The notes under the pieces: model-generated
Database searches by the model: none
Told to the model about the DNA's origin: nothing
The model's input: only the letters and a program-made list of their open reading frames with translations
Shown here: one piece after another, positions 8,808 through 16,277 of the stretch
How positions within the stretch are numbered: the stretch's first letter is position 1
Layout: every line of letters begins with the position of its first letter
DNA from: Hespellia sp.
GTDB lineage: Bacteria; Bacillota; Clostridia; Lachnospirales; Lachnospiraceae
Length of the DNA: 62,488 nt
Direction of reading: 5' to 3'
Assembly: GCA_022790755.1 (NCBI GenBank)
Contig: JAAVXR010000065.1
Location: forward strand, 1 to 62,488
Translations under genes and position numbers: made by a program

Positions 8808-9119
8808 ATGGCAGTATTAAATATTAACAAAAATAACTATGACCAATTAAAAAACAGCGATAAACCCGTTCTCCTGGATTTCTATGCCGATTGGTGCGGC
8901 CCCTGCCGCATGGTCTCTCCTCTGGTAGACGAAATCGCAGAAGAAAATCCACAATACGTTGTGGGCAAAATCAACGTAGACAATGAACCGGAACTTGCTC
9001 AGTCATTCGGCGTTTTAAGCATACCGATGCTTGTTGTCATGAAAGATGGTAAAATCATCAATCGCTCAGTGGGTGCAAAACCAAAAGCCCAAATTCTTTC
9101 CATGCTGGAAACACACTAG
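8808..9119 (+). CDS. trxA: Thioredoxin
   Basis: A 103-residue thioredoxin with the standard active site WCGPCRM and the cis-proline segment SIPMLVVMKDG. It reduces protein disulfides in the cytoplasm. It has a clear AGGAAGG site and follows the ferredoxin and membrane Fe-S genes, probably in one transcript. Its stop overlaps the end of the convergent Crp/Fnr gene by four bases. It may be a dedicated partner of this module rather than the general housekeeping thioredoxin. Confidence 0.95.
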   Translation: MAVLNINKNNYDQLKNSDKPVLLDFYADWCGPCRMVSPLVDEIAEENPQYVVGKINVDNEPELAQSFGVLSIPMLVVMKDGKIINRSVGAKPKAQILSMLETH

Positions 9120-9781
9120 AGCGTGAGTCCTCGCAGGCGTTTTTTATCCAAAATCTTGATTCCTTTTCGCGAGACTTCAACAATCCCTTCATTGACAAAA
9201 TATTTCAACATTCTTGACACGACCTCACGAGCAGAGCCAATATAACGGGCGATCTGTTCGTGAGTAAGTGTTATGATATCACTCCCGGTTCTCGCAGACT
9301 CATCGGAAAGAAAAATAGCAAGCCGTTTGTCCATACTCATGAACAGAATCTGCTGCATGACCCACATTACATCGGAAAACCGGCCGACCGCCGTCTCCAA
9401 AGCAAAGATCTTTATGCTTGGATTTCTCTCCGAAACCGCTGCAAAAGCCGGACCACTGATCACATAACACTCACTGTCCTCCTCGGCGTCTATAAACACA
9501 TCAAAAGTAATGCTCTCCAGAACGCAGGAGGCAGACAACATACACATATCTCCCTTATGTAGCCGATAAAGGGTGATATCTTTACCGGAATCGGACATCA
9601 TGTAGAGTCGCAAGCTACCGGATTGAACAAGGATGACACCGGAACACTCGCTGCTATCATGAATATTTGCCCCTTTCAGATAGGTTTGAATCGAAGAATG
9701 GCGGCAAATAAAATCTTGTTCCCTCTCCGATATTTCTCCCCAAAAAGGAAAGATTTCTTTATAAACTTCCTCAAACATCAT
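9116..9781 (-). CDS. Crp/Fnr family transcriptional regulator
   Basis: A 221-residue regulator with an N-terminal cyclic-nucleotide-binding-like barrel (about residues 15-125) and a C-terminal winged helix (LTHEQIARYIGSAREVVSRM). It has no N-terminal CxxCxxC cluster like Fnr, but several cysteines lie in the effector domain (GDMCMLSASCVLES and EDSECYVI), so thiol or haem-type sensing is possible. The ATG at 9781 overlaps the NifX-like stop (TGATG); two other in-frame starts lie within 10 bases. It is the last gene of DUF134-NifX-Crp and faces the ferredoxin module, whose promoter carries a palindrome it might bind. Confidence 0.88.
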   Translation of the reverse strand: MMFEEVYKEIFPFWGEISEREQDFICRHSSIQTYLKGANIHDSSECSGVILVQSGSLRLYMMSDSGKDITLYRLHKGDMCMLSASCVLESITFDVFIDAEEDSECYVISGPAFAAVSERNPSIKIFALETAVGRFSDVMWVMQQILFMSMDKRLAIFLSDESARTGSDIITLTHEQIARYIGSAREVVSRMLKYFVNEGIVEVSRKGIKILDKKRLRGLTL

Positions 9782-10176
9782 CAATGACAACCGTGCTCGC
9801 CACAGCCGTGTTCACCACAAGTATGGCCTTCTCCATGATGATCGTGATGATCACAATGTACATCTGGATCGTAAGAAAGATTTCCCGCAACGAAGCTTTC
9901 AACCGCTTTATCCGCATCTCCTGAAACACCGCCAAACAACCGGATACCCGCTTGTGCCAAAGCATTCTGCGCTCCACCTCCGATACCACCGCAAATAAGC
10001 ACATCAATCTTCTGCTCAAAGAGCAGTCCTGCCAGTGCACCGTGTCCGCTTCCATTCGTGGAAATCACTTCAGAATCTGTGATCTGATCCCCCTCAACCG
10101 TATACAATTTAAACTGTTCGGTATGACCAAAATGTTGAAAAATCTGTCCATTCTCATAGGTTACTGCAATTTTCAT
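9781..10176 (-). CDS. NifX/NifB-type iron-molybdenum cofactor-binding family protein with His/Cys tail
   Basis: A 131-residue COG1433-family protein. The core (residues 1-105) has the family pattern MKIAVTYENGQIFQHFGHT and ICGGIGGGAQNAL. The tail is rich in metal ligands: CDHHDHHGEGH and repeated CGEHGC motifs. In nitrogen fixers relatives carry FeMo cofactor, but stand-alone copies in anaerobes bind Fe-S or other metal centres of unknown use; no nif genes are visible here. The start has AAAAGGAG. It lies between a DUF134 gene and the Crp/Fnr gene. Confidence 0.88.
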   Translation of the reverse strand: MKIAVTYENGQIFQHFGHTEQFKLYTVEGDQITDSEVISTNGSGHGALAGLLFEQKIDVLICGGIGGGAQNALAQAGIRLFGGVSGDADKAVESFVAGNLSYDPDVHCDHHDHHGEGHTCGEHGCGEHGCH

Positions 10177-10195
10177 TGATTCGACTCCTTTTCTG

Positions 10196-10534
10196 TTATT
10201 TTACACAACGTCTGTGGCAACCGCCGCAGTAACAGTGCTTTTCCTCACCACTGCAAAGAATATAATCACCGCCTTCAATCCGAATCGCACAACCGCCCAC
10301 CAGCGCGCCGGCGATCTTCCCTCTCGCACAGTCGTAGATACTCTGGATTGTAGTGCGGGAAACCTGCATAAAACCTGCACATTCTTCCTGTGAAAAGCCT
10401 TCCTTATCAATCAACCGTATCGTTTCAAATTCGTCCACGGTCAACGTGATACATTCACTGGCACCACCAACAGGATAAAATTCACTGATCTTAGGAAGAC
10501 AACAGACTTTTCTGCATTTTCTCGGTCTCGGCAT
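10196..10534 (-). CDS. DUF134 (UPF0251) DNA-binding protein
   Basis: A 112-residue predicted DNA-binding protein. It begins MPRPRKCRKV, as family members do, and has a sigma-70 region 4-like helix-turn-helix (FSQEECAGFMQVSRTTIQSI). Cysteines at both ends (KVCCLP and HCYCGGCHRRCVK) suggest a metal or Fe-S site. It is the first gene of the DUF134-NifX-Crp operon and has its own promoter flanked by palindromes, so autoregulation is likely. The start is supported by AAAGGAA. Confidence 0.88.
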   Translation of the reverse strand: MPRPRKCRKVCCLPKISEFYPVGGASECITLTVDEFETIRLIDKEGFSQEECAGFMQVSRTTIQSIYDCARGKIAGALVGGCAIRIEGGDYILCSGEEKHCYCGGCHRRCVK

Positions 10535-10557
10535 AATGATTTCCTTTCATTGTGTTT

Positions 10558-10571
10558 CTGACATATGTCAG
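10558..10571. promoter_or_regulatory. Operator-like palindrome downstream of the DUF134 promoter
   Basis: CTGACATATGTCAG is a perfect 14-bp palindrome just after the predicted transcription start, where a repressor would block elongation or initiation. Confidence 0.6.
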
Positions 10572-10581
10572 TTATGTTGAT

Positions 10582-10610
10582 ATCATACTATCATTTCCGG
10601 TATATGTCAA
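10582..10610 (-). promoter_or_regulatory. Promoter of the DUF134-NifX-Crp operon
   Basis: TTGACA (10610-10605) and TATGAT (10587-10582) on the minus strand with a 17-bp spacer. Confidence 0.82.
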
Positions 10611-10611
10611 T

Positions 10612-10630
10612 AATATGATATTATCATATT
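10612..10630. promoter_or_regulatory. Palindrome upstream of the DUF134 promoter -35
   Basis: AATATGATA-T-TATCATATT has perfect 9-bp arms and ends one base from the -35 box. It may be an activator or repressor site; AT-rich chance symmetry cannot be excluded. Confidence 0.45.
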
Positions 10631-10646
10631 AAAAAGAAACTTACAC

Positions 10647-10690
10647 AAAAAACCAGCAAAAACCCCTCTTTTGGTCTCTACTGGTTTCCC
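10647..10690 (-). terminator. Terminator of argG
   Basis: On the minus strand AAACCAG (10687-10681) can pair with CTGGTTT (10656-10650), which runs into a T-rich tract. The loop is long, so the call is moderate. Confidence 0.5.
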
Positions 10691-10746
10691 TTGTCATCTG
10701 ATTTTATCGCATCGAAATCAACGGTCCCTTCATTCCCGGGCTCTTC

Positions 10747-11967
10747 TTATTTCTCCACTTCCTGCATCTTCATCGCACGCACTTTCAACGGAAGACCAAA
10801 CAGATTGATAAATCCTTCTGCGTCGTGATGATCATACAATTCTCCCGTTGTAAAGCTTGCCAGAGATTCACTGTACAGGGAATACGGTGAAGTCTCGCCG
10901 GCTTTGATAATATTCCCTTTGTAAAGTTTGAATTTTACTTCTCCGGTCACATATTGCTGTGTCACATCAATGAATGCCTGTATCGCCTCACGAAGCGGTG
11001 TAAACCATTTACCCTCGTATACAATCTGTGCGAACTTATTGCCAAGATCTTTCTTTACCTCGTAGGTCGCACGATCCAGAACCAATTCCTCCAATTGTTC
11101 ATGAGCTGCCATCAGAATGGTTCCCCCCGGCGTCTCGTAGACTCCGCGTGATTTCATTCCAACGACACGATTCTCCACAATATCAATGATGCCAACGCCA
11201 TGTTTTCCGCCCAGTGCGTTCAGCTCAGTGATAATTTCCGATGTTTTCATCTCTTTCCCGTTCAAACTCTTCGGAACACCAGCCTCAAACGTCATGGTTA
11301 CATACTCACCCTCATCCGGCGCCTTTTCCGGAGACACACCCAATACTAAAAGATCATCATAATTCGGTTCATTTGCGGGATCTTCCAGCTCCAGACCTTC
11401 ATGACTGATATGCCACAGATTACGATCACGGCTATAACTGTGTTTTGCATCAAACGGAAGATCAATTCCATGTTGCTGACAATATGCAATCTCATCCTCA
11501 CGGGACTGCATCGTCCAGACATCTGTCATCCTCCATGGGGCAATAATCTTAAGATCCGGCGCCAGCGCCTTGATGCCAAGCTCAAAACGAATCTGATCAT
11601 TTCCCTTTCCAGTCGCGCCATGACAGATCGCCGAAGCATTTTCTTTTCGTGCAATCTCTACCAACTTCTTCGCAATAACCGGCCGTGCCATAGACGTCCC
11701 CAGAAGATATTTATTCTCATAGACTGCTCCGGCTTTGACACAAGGCATAATGTACTCATCACAGAACTCATCAATGATGTTCTCAATATATAATTTGGAC
11801 GCCCCAGACAGTTTTGCCCGTTCTTCCAGTCCATCCAGTTCTTCTCCCTGCCCGCAGTCAATACAACAGCAGATAACTTCATAGTCAAAATTCTCCTTCA
11901 ACCACGGAATAATTGCCGTAGTATCTAATCCACCAGAATACGCCAATACTACTTTCTCTTTACTCAT
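10747..11967 (-). CDS. argG: Argininosuccinate synthase
   Basis: Joins citrulline and aspartate with ATP to give argininosuccinate in arginine synthesis. The 406-residue protein has the N-type ATP loop AYSGGLDTT near the N-terminus and family segments such as [13 protein letters not shown] and the [11 protein letters not shown] region. The ATG at 11967 is preceded by GGAGGAAATT; an upstream ATG 12 bases earlier contains that site and is unlikely. No argH or other arginine gene is adjacent. It is single-gene transcribed, with two ARG-box-like sequences upstream. Confidence 0.96.
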   Translation of the reverse strand: MSKEKVVLAYSGGLDTTAIIPWLKENFDYEVICCCIDCGQGEELDGLEERAKLSGASKLYIENIIDEFCDEYIMPCVKAGAVYENKYLLGTSMARPVIAKKLVEIARKENASAICHGATGKGNDQIRFELGIKALAPDLKIIAPWRMTDVWTMQSREDEIAYCQQHGIDLPFDAKHSYSRDRNLWHISHEGLELEDPANEPNYDDLLVLGVSPEKAPDEGEYVTMTFEAGVPKSLNGKEMKTSEIITELNALGGKHGVGIIDIVENRVVGMKSRGVYETPGGTILMAAHEQLEELVLDRATYEVKKDLGNKFAQIVYEGKWFTPLREAIQAFIDVTQQYVTGEVKFKLYKGNIIKAGETSPYSLYSESLASFTTGELYDHHDAEGFINLFGLPLKVRAMKMQEVEK

Positions 11968-12089
11968 AATTTCCTCCATTCTACTTCACATGTTCTGTAA
12001 CTTGAATAAAATCAATTTTCTGATTATTTTTATTGTAACACAGACCACAGAATCTTTTTCCGAGCGTCTGCTTATTTTTGACAAAACTT

Positions 12090-12118
12090 ACTATACACCA
12101 GTTATAATATTTATGCAA
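12090..12118 (-). promoter_or_regulatory. Promoter of argG
   Basis: TTGCAT (12118-12113) and TATAGT (12095-12090) on the minus strand, 17-bp spacer, about 120 bases upstream of the start codon. Confidence 0.7.
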
Positions 12119-12145
12119 GTATAATTTGAAAAAAATCCTGTTTTA

Positions 12146-12179
12146 TGCATAAAATCATTTTAAAATGCATAAAAATACA
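12146..12179. promoter_or_regulatory. Tandem ARG boxes upstream of argG
   Basis: TGCATAAAAATACA (12166-12179) matches the ArgR/AhrC half-site pattern TGNATWWWWATNCA at every position. A second, weaker copy lies at 12146-12159. They sit 28-61 bp upstream of the argG -35 box. Confidence 0.65.
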
Positions 12180-12205
12180 TTTTTATCCTTTCTATTCCTA
12201 TAAAA

Positions 12206-12366
12206 CCGCCGCCGATTAGACGGCATAAGTTCAGAAGTCAAATGCGTCCTCATAGCTTTCATTCAAAGATTTGTACTGAGAGTATAAATTCCCATTTTTT
12301 TACATATTCTAATAACAATATTCCCACTTCGTTCGCTCATTTGTGGGTGCAGGAAGGTTTAACGGG
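12206..12366. repeat. Dispersed intergenic repeat, family RF2, copy A
   Basis: Matches 50942-51040 in two blocks: CCGCCGCCGA..AG.CGGCATAA through GCTTTCAT (12206-12262), and the TTGTGGGTGCAGGAAGG part (about 12327-12360). Roughly 65 extra bases separate the blocks in this copy. No reading frame. The rest of the 438-base argG to PuuD-like gap holds the argG promoter and ARG boxes. Confidence 0.6.
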
Positions 12367-12405
12367 AAAATTGTCTATCCATCCAAAAATAAAAAGGAGC
12401 TTCCC

Positions 12406-13107
12406 ATGAAACCTAAAATCGGAATCATCGTCTGTGCTTTATCAGACAATCGCCAATTTGTAACCAATACGTACATTCAAGCAATCCATCATGCCGGCGG
12501 GCTGCCGCTAATCATCCCCATGATAAAATCATCCTCTTCCATTGAATCTTATACGTCTCTTTGCGATGGCTTTCTATTCTGTGGCGGAAACGATATCACA
12601 CCGCTTTTATTCGGGCAGGAACCCCGCGAAGGAATTGGCGAGACGGATATTACACTGGATCTGTTCCAGATTCGGTTAATGAAGCGAGTATTGGAATCCA
12701 AAAAACCCATTCTTGCCATCTGTCGAGGCTTGCAGGTCTTAAATGTAGCATGCGGCGGAACCATTTACCAGGATATCGCCCTACAACCCGGGAAATCATT
12801 AAGCCACATGCAGCATTCATCCTCCCGTCGCGAAGTCAGTCACAAAATCATCTGTACAAAAGGCACATTGCTTTATAAAATCACCGGCCCTTACTGCTTT
12901 GTCAATAGTTATCATCATCAGACAATTGGAGAGCCCGGTGAAGGGCTGCTCGTCTCTGCCACCGCCAGCGACCGTACTATCGAAGCCGTTGAGATGCCGT
13001 CACATCCATTCGTGATTGGCGTACAGTGGCATCCGGAATGTATGTACCGATCTTCCTTTGAAATGCGACAATTATTTTCTCTTTTTATTCAAAAGAGCAG
13101 AAAATAA
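12406..13107 (+). CDS. PuuD-like class I glutamine amidotransferase / gamma-glutamyl hydrolase
   Basis: A 233-residue member of the C26 peptidase family related to gamma-glutamyl-GABA hydrolase PuuD. The catalytic triad is visible: the nucleophile cysteine in PILAICRGLQVLN, and histidine and glutamate in GVQWHPE. It hydrolyses gamma-glutamyl amide bonds in the cytoplasm; the exact substrate is not shown by sequence and no other putrescine genes are nearby. The start at 12406 has AAAGGAG six bases upstream; a longer in-frame start lacks a site. Confidence 0.85.
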   Translation: MKPKIGIIVCALSDNRQFVTNTYIQAIHHAGGLPLIIPMIKSSSSIESYTSLCDGFLFCGGNDITPLLFGQEPREGIGETDITLDLFQIRLMKRVLESKKPILAICRGLQVLNVACGGTIYQDIALQPGKSLSHMQHSSSRREVSHKIICTKGTLLYKITGPYCFVNSYHHQTIGEPGEGLLVSATASDRTIEAVEMPSHPFVIGVQWHPECMYRSSFEMRQLFSLFIQKSRK

Positions 13108-13123
13108 AAGTTCTCCTTTCGAT

Positions 13124-13154
13124 TTGACATATTCCTCCTATTTTGGGACATAAT
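13124..13154 (+). promoter_or_regulatory. Possible sporulation-type promoter of the coat gene pair
   Basis: TTGACATA is followed 17 bases later by CATAATA, which fits the CATNNTA -10 form used by forespore sigma factors. As a sigma-A promoter the spacer would be a poor 19 bp. The sigma assignment is tentative. Confidence 0.4.
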
Positions 13155-13186
13155 AACTCCTGAAAAACAATAAAGGAGGAATACAC

Positions 13187-13369
13187 ATGACTGATATTTC
13201 AATTCTTGATCTTCAGAACCTTCGCCATTTGATCGGAGGATATTCTACCACTCACTGCAAAATGCAGGATTATGCTTCTCAGGCAAAAGATCCAGAAGTA
13301 AAACAGCTTTTCCAGCAGGCAGCAGACTCCGCAATGAAAAACAAACAGGAACTTATGAAATTCTTATAG
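13187..13369 (+). CDS. Small CotF-like spore coat protein
   Basis: A 60-residue protein, all helix in appearance (DLQNLRHLIGGYSTTHCKMQ and QLFQQAADSAMKNKQELM), of the ferritin-like CotF type common in clostridial spores. The start has AAAGGAGG. A related 81-residue gene follows 12 bases later, so the two probably assemble together on the spore surface. The family assignment rests on pattern and pairing, without a catalytic motif. Confidence 0.65.
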   Translation: MTDISILDLQNLRHLIGGYSTTHCKMQDYASQAKDPEVKQLFQQAADSAMKNKQELMKFL

Positions 13370-13381
13370 GAGGAAGAGAAA

Positions 13382-13627
13382 ATGGACGAAAAAACAATGG
13401 TTTCCGACGCTTTGGTCGGAGTAAACGGAGAATTAAAAATGTTCGGTGAAATGATTCCACAGACAGAAAACACAGAACTGAAACAGTGTCTGAAACAGAT
13501 GCGCAATCAATGTGAGATGTCTCAGGAAAAATTGTATCAGGTAGCAAGGGAAAAAAGTTACTATGTTCCCGCTGCAAAAGCGACTACCAGCGAAGTAGAG
13601 CACGTGAAAAATATCTTGACTCAATAA
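13382..13627 (+). CDS. CotF-family spore coat protein
   Basis: An 81-residue helical protein, with segments DALVGVNGELKMFGEMI and LKQCLKQMRNQCEMSQ, followed by a tyrosine-containing tail (SYYVPAAKA). This matches the short CotF-type coat proteins of Lachnospiraceae. Strong AGGAGG site. It forms an operon with the 60-residue gene directly upstream, probably expressed late in sporulation. Confidence 0.72.
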   Translation: MDEKTMVSDALVGVNGELKMFGEMIPQTENTELKQCLKQMRNQCEMSQEKLYQVAREKSYYVPAAKATTSEVEHVKNILTQ

Positions 13628-13661
13628 TTTTTTATACGGCATCGGTATAGATTTGAGCAGT

Positions 13662-13760
13662 CAAAAACTCTCTGCCATATGTTTCGGCACTGCATACAAA
13701 AATCGTTTGACAGATTTACGTGTATACAATGCCAAACCACAACATAGCAGAGAGTTTTTG
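13662..13760. repeat. Long inverted repeat of about 99 bp after the coat genes
   Basis: Perfect 14-bp arms (13662-13675 and 13747-13760) enclose inner segments that also pair imperfectly (CGGCACTGCATAC with GTATACAATGCC). Transcribed from either side it would fold into one extended hairpin. It may act as a terminator between the convergent genes, a structured RNA, or a small mobile-element remnant. Confidence 0.7.
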
Positions 13761-13825
13761 TAATTACTGAATGTATAGGACAACCATCAAACAAATCTTT
13801 TATCATAGTGTCTTAGCATCCAACG

Positions 13826-14758
13826 TTAATAACACATCGTTCTCTCTTTCATCTCTTTATATAACCGCTCGGACAATGGTACCGGAACCTGCAGCCTTCT
13901 GGCCTCCCGGACTAAATATCCACCAAAAGACTCCAACTCCGTCTGTCTCTTTGCATCCATATCTCTGCGCATGGAACTTGTGGAATCGCCCTTTTGTTCC
14001 ACTTCAAACCGATATAGCTGTTCTTTATAATGGTTTTCCGGAAGCTGAATTCCTTTGGCCTCTGCCACAGCCATCACTTCTTTCAAGATGGTTCGATATT
14101 CTTCCAATCGTTTCTCATTCTTCCGAATCTCATCCGTCGTCGCCGAATAATATGCTGTCAGCACGTTATATGCGCAATTCAACCCATATTTTTTCCAGAC
14201 TGCCTGCTGAATATCCGCTTCTACGCGACAGTCAATCCCGGCTTGTATCATCAGTTGTTCCGTCCTTTGAATCGCACTTTCTTCCTGCGCATTCGGATGT
14301 TTCACACCAATATGTACGTGAACGATGTCCGACTCCTGATTGACAGAAAAATCCGGATTCGTATACCCAATAATATAGACCACTGCATCCAAAACGATTC
14401 CCTTTCCAACCTGCCGACGAATCCGCTCCCCAGCGTCCACACCATTCATAATCGGTACTATTACCGTGTCCTCCGTCACGACCTCCCGAAGTCCGGGACA
14501 AATATCGTCCAGAGAGTAATTTTTCAAACAGATAAAGATATAATCCTGCGGACCCGCCTCCCGAATATTCTCGACTACCATTTTGGGATGCACTGTCAAT
14601 TCCCCGAGCACATCACTGTGCATACGAAACCCTTCCCGCTCGAATGCTTCTTTCCTTTTCCCTCTAGCAACAAATGTCACATGATCATATGTATTCCCCA
14701 ACGCTCCCGCAATGTATCCTCCTACACCACCAATTCCAATTACTGCAATTTTACACAT
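13826..14758 (-). CDS. 2-dehydropantoate 2-reductase-like oxidoreductase (PanE/ApbA family)
   Basis: A 310-residue NADPH-dependent reductase. The N-terminal Rossmann motif is IAVIGIGGVGGYIAGALG; the catalytic-lysine region VWKKYGLNCAYNVLTA lies at mid-protein; the C-terminal helical ApbA domain follows. It may reduce ketopantoate for CoA synthesis, but many family members act on other 2-keto acids and no panB or panC is adjacent. The ATG at 14758 has GGAGG six bases upstream; an earlier in-frame start lacks one. It is a single gene. Confidence 0.85.
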   Translation of the reverse strand: MCKIAVIGIGGVGGYIAGALGNTYDHVTFVARGKRKEAFEREGFRMHSDVLGELTVHPKMVVENIREAGPQDYIFICLKNYSLDDICPGLREVVTEDTVIVPIMNGVDAGERIRRQVGKGIVLDAVVYIIGYTNPDFSVNQESDIVHVHIGVKHPNAQEESAIQRTEQLMIQAGIDCRVEADIQQAVWKKYGLNCAYNVLTAYYSATTDEIRKNEKRLEEYRTILKEVMAVAEAKGIQLPENHYKEQLYRFEVEQKGDSTSSMRRDMDAKRQTELESFGGYLVREARRLQVPVPLSERLYKEMKERTMCY

Positions 14759-14793
14759 TTTTTCCTCCATTCTTGTACGTTTCGCAATTGTAT

Positions 14794-14812
14794 CTTTTGA
14801 CACCCGAATCCT
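14794..14812. repeat. RF1 terminal-repeat remnant
   Basis: CTTTTGACACCCGAATCCT is identical to the right end of the RF1 copy at 32840-33004. No core follows. Within the same gap, CACAGCAGC (14817-14825) can pair with GCTGCTGTG (14883-14891). Confidence 0.55.
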
Positions 14813-14927
14813 GTTTCACAGCAGCCCGCAAAAAGAAAGTCTATACATATTACCCCAGTATTCTTTTCAACACACCTGCACTGCTGCTGTGACAACATTC
14901 TACCTTTTTGTAAATATCTTTACTTTT

Positions 14928-15704
14928 TTACCCGAGAGCGACATCCAACACCATCATAATCAAGAATCCCACCGCAAATCCAATAGTCCCGATATTGGAA
15001 TGTTCTCCATCCGAGGCTTCTGGAATCAACTCCTCCACCACTACATACAGCATCGCACCTGCCGCAAAAGAAAGAAAATACGGGAGAAGCGGTTCCACAA
15101 AAGAAGCCAGCAAAACCGTAATGCCAGCCCCAATCGGTTCCACGATGCCGGACAAGGCTCCCATCAAAAGTGCTTTTCTCTTCGACATTCCTTCACTGGA
15201 AAGTGGCATGGATATGATCGCCCCTTCCGGAAAGTTCTGAATGGCTATCCCCACCGACAAGGTAAACGCCCCTGCCATCGTAAGTGTGCTGTTCTCCGAC
15301 AGCATTCCTGCAAATGCCACTCCCACTGCCATTCCCTCTGGAATATTATGCAATGTCACCGCCAGGAGCAGCATCGTCGTCTTACTCAGTGAATTTTTTA
15401 TTCCTTCCGGACGGCTGCTATTCACGTGCAGATGCGGAATCAGAAGATCCAGCAGTAATAAAAACAAGATCCCCAATACAAATCCAAATGCCGCCGGGAA
15501 AAACGCCAGTTTTCCCATTTCTTCCCCCATATCTATGGCTGGAATCAAAAGGGACCAGACGGAAGCCGCCACCATAATTCCCGACGCAAATCCCAACAAA
15601 ACTTTCTGCACTAACGGCCGCATAACGCCACGCATAAACAAAACACAAGCGGCGCCTGCCGTCGTCCCTGCAAATGGAATCAGAATTCCAATCAATATTT
15701 CCAA
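14928..15704 (-). CDS. ZIP family divalent metal transporter
   Basis: A 258-residue transporter with about eight membrane segments. The metal-site motifs of ZIP/ZupT proteins are clear: HNIPEGMAVGV in helix 4 and QNFPEGAIISMPL in helix 5. A short His-containing loop (PHLHVNS) lies between helices 3 and 4. It imports zinc or related metals. It begins with TTG, supported by AAGGTGGG five bases upstream and by the absence of an ATG for 23 codons. It follows the YgjP-like gene by 30 bases and may end the operon starting at the TetM/Rae1 fusion. Confidence 0.9.
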   Translation of the reverse strand: MEILIGILIPFAGTTAGAACVLFMRGVMRPLVQKVLLGFASGIMVAASVWSLLIPAIDMGEEMGKLAFFPAAFGFVLGILFLLLLDLLIPHLHVNSSRPEGIKNSLSKTTMLLLAVTLHNIPEGMAVGVAFAGMLSENSTLTMAGAFTLSVGIAIQNFPEGAIISMPLSSEGMSKRKALLMGALSGIVEPIGAGITVLLASFVEPLLPYFLSFAAGAMLYVVVEELIPEASDGEHSNIGTIGFAVGFLIMMVLDVALG

Positions 15705-15734
15705 TTTATCCCACCTTATCGCAATTTTATTTTA

Positions 15735-16277
15735 TCATCGCCATAGAATAAACCCCTGCTCTTTCAGCCATTTTTGACGATTCTTGTAATCCGGAAGCAC
15801 CGACTCCACAATCTGATAAAATGCTTTGGAATGATTCATTTCCTTTCTATGCGCCAGCTCGTGTACAACAACATAATCAATCACCTCATCCGGGGCAAGC
15901 ATCAACCTCCAGTTAAAGTTTAGATTTCCCTTACTGCTGCAGCTTCCCCAGCGAGTTTTTTGCTCCCGAATCGAAATTTTTCCAAAAGTAACTCCCAGTT
16001 TCTCCGCATAAAATGCGGTTTTTTCCGGTAGTATCTTCTGCGCCCGTTTTCTGTAAAGTTGCTTTTCTTCCTCCGTAAGCGGTGGACCCAATTCTTCCTT
16101 TTGCTCTTGCATTTTTGCAAGCCTACAACGAATCCACTCTTCATGTGCTGTCAAAAATTCACGGATTCTCTTCTGGGAATAACCACAAGGAGCCTTTACC
16201 AATATCTCAGCCTCCTCTGTTACAACAACGGCAATTGATTTTCGTTGGGAGAAGACCACTCTATAATCCATCTTCAT
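15735..16277 (-). CDS. YgjP-like zinc metallopeptidase-domain protein (DUF45)
   Basis: A 180-residue protein whose C-terminal half carries the gluzincin motif HELAHRKEMNHSKAFY and the family segment TRWGSCSSKGNLNFNWRL. YgjP-type proteins are stand-alone metal-dependent peptidase domains of unclear substrate. The start overlaps the double-NUDIX gene by 17 bases; an ATG six bases further in is also possible. No signal peptide. Its place among recQ and NUDIX genes does not reveal a specific job. Confidence 0.85.
   Translation of the reverse strand: MKMDYRVVFSQRKSIAVVVTEEAEILVKAPCGYSQKRIREFLTAHEEWIRCRLAKMQEQKEELGPPLTEEEKQLYRKRAQKILPEKTAFYAEKLGVTFGKISIREQKTRWGSCSSKGNLNFNWRLMLAPDEVIDYVVVHELAHRKEMNHSKAFYQIVESVLPDYKNRQKWLKEQGFILWR

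Noticed and set aside
12077..12110. TTGACA and TATAAT on the plus strand in the argG to PuuD-like gap
   Set aside because: The spacer is 19 bp, no MerR-type gene or palindrome is present, and the next plus-strand gene is about 300 bases away; the overlapping minus-strand argG promoter is better.
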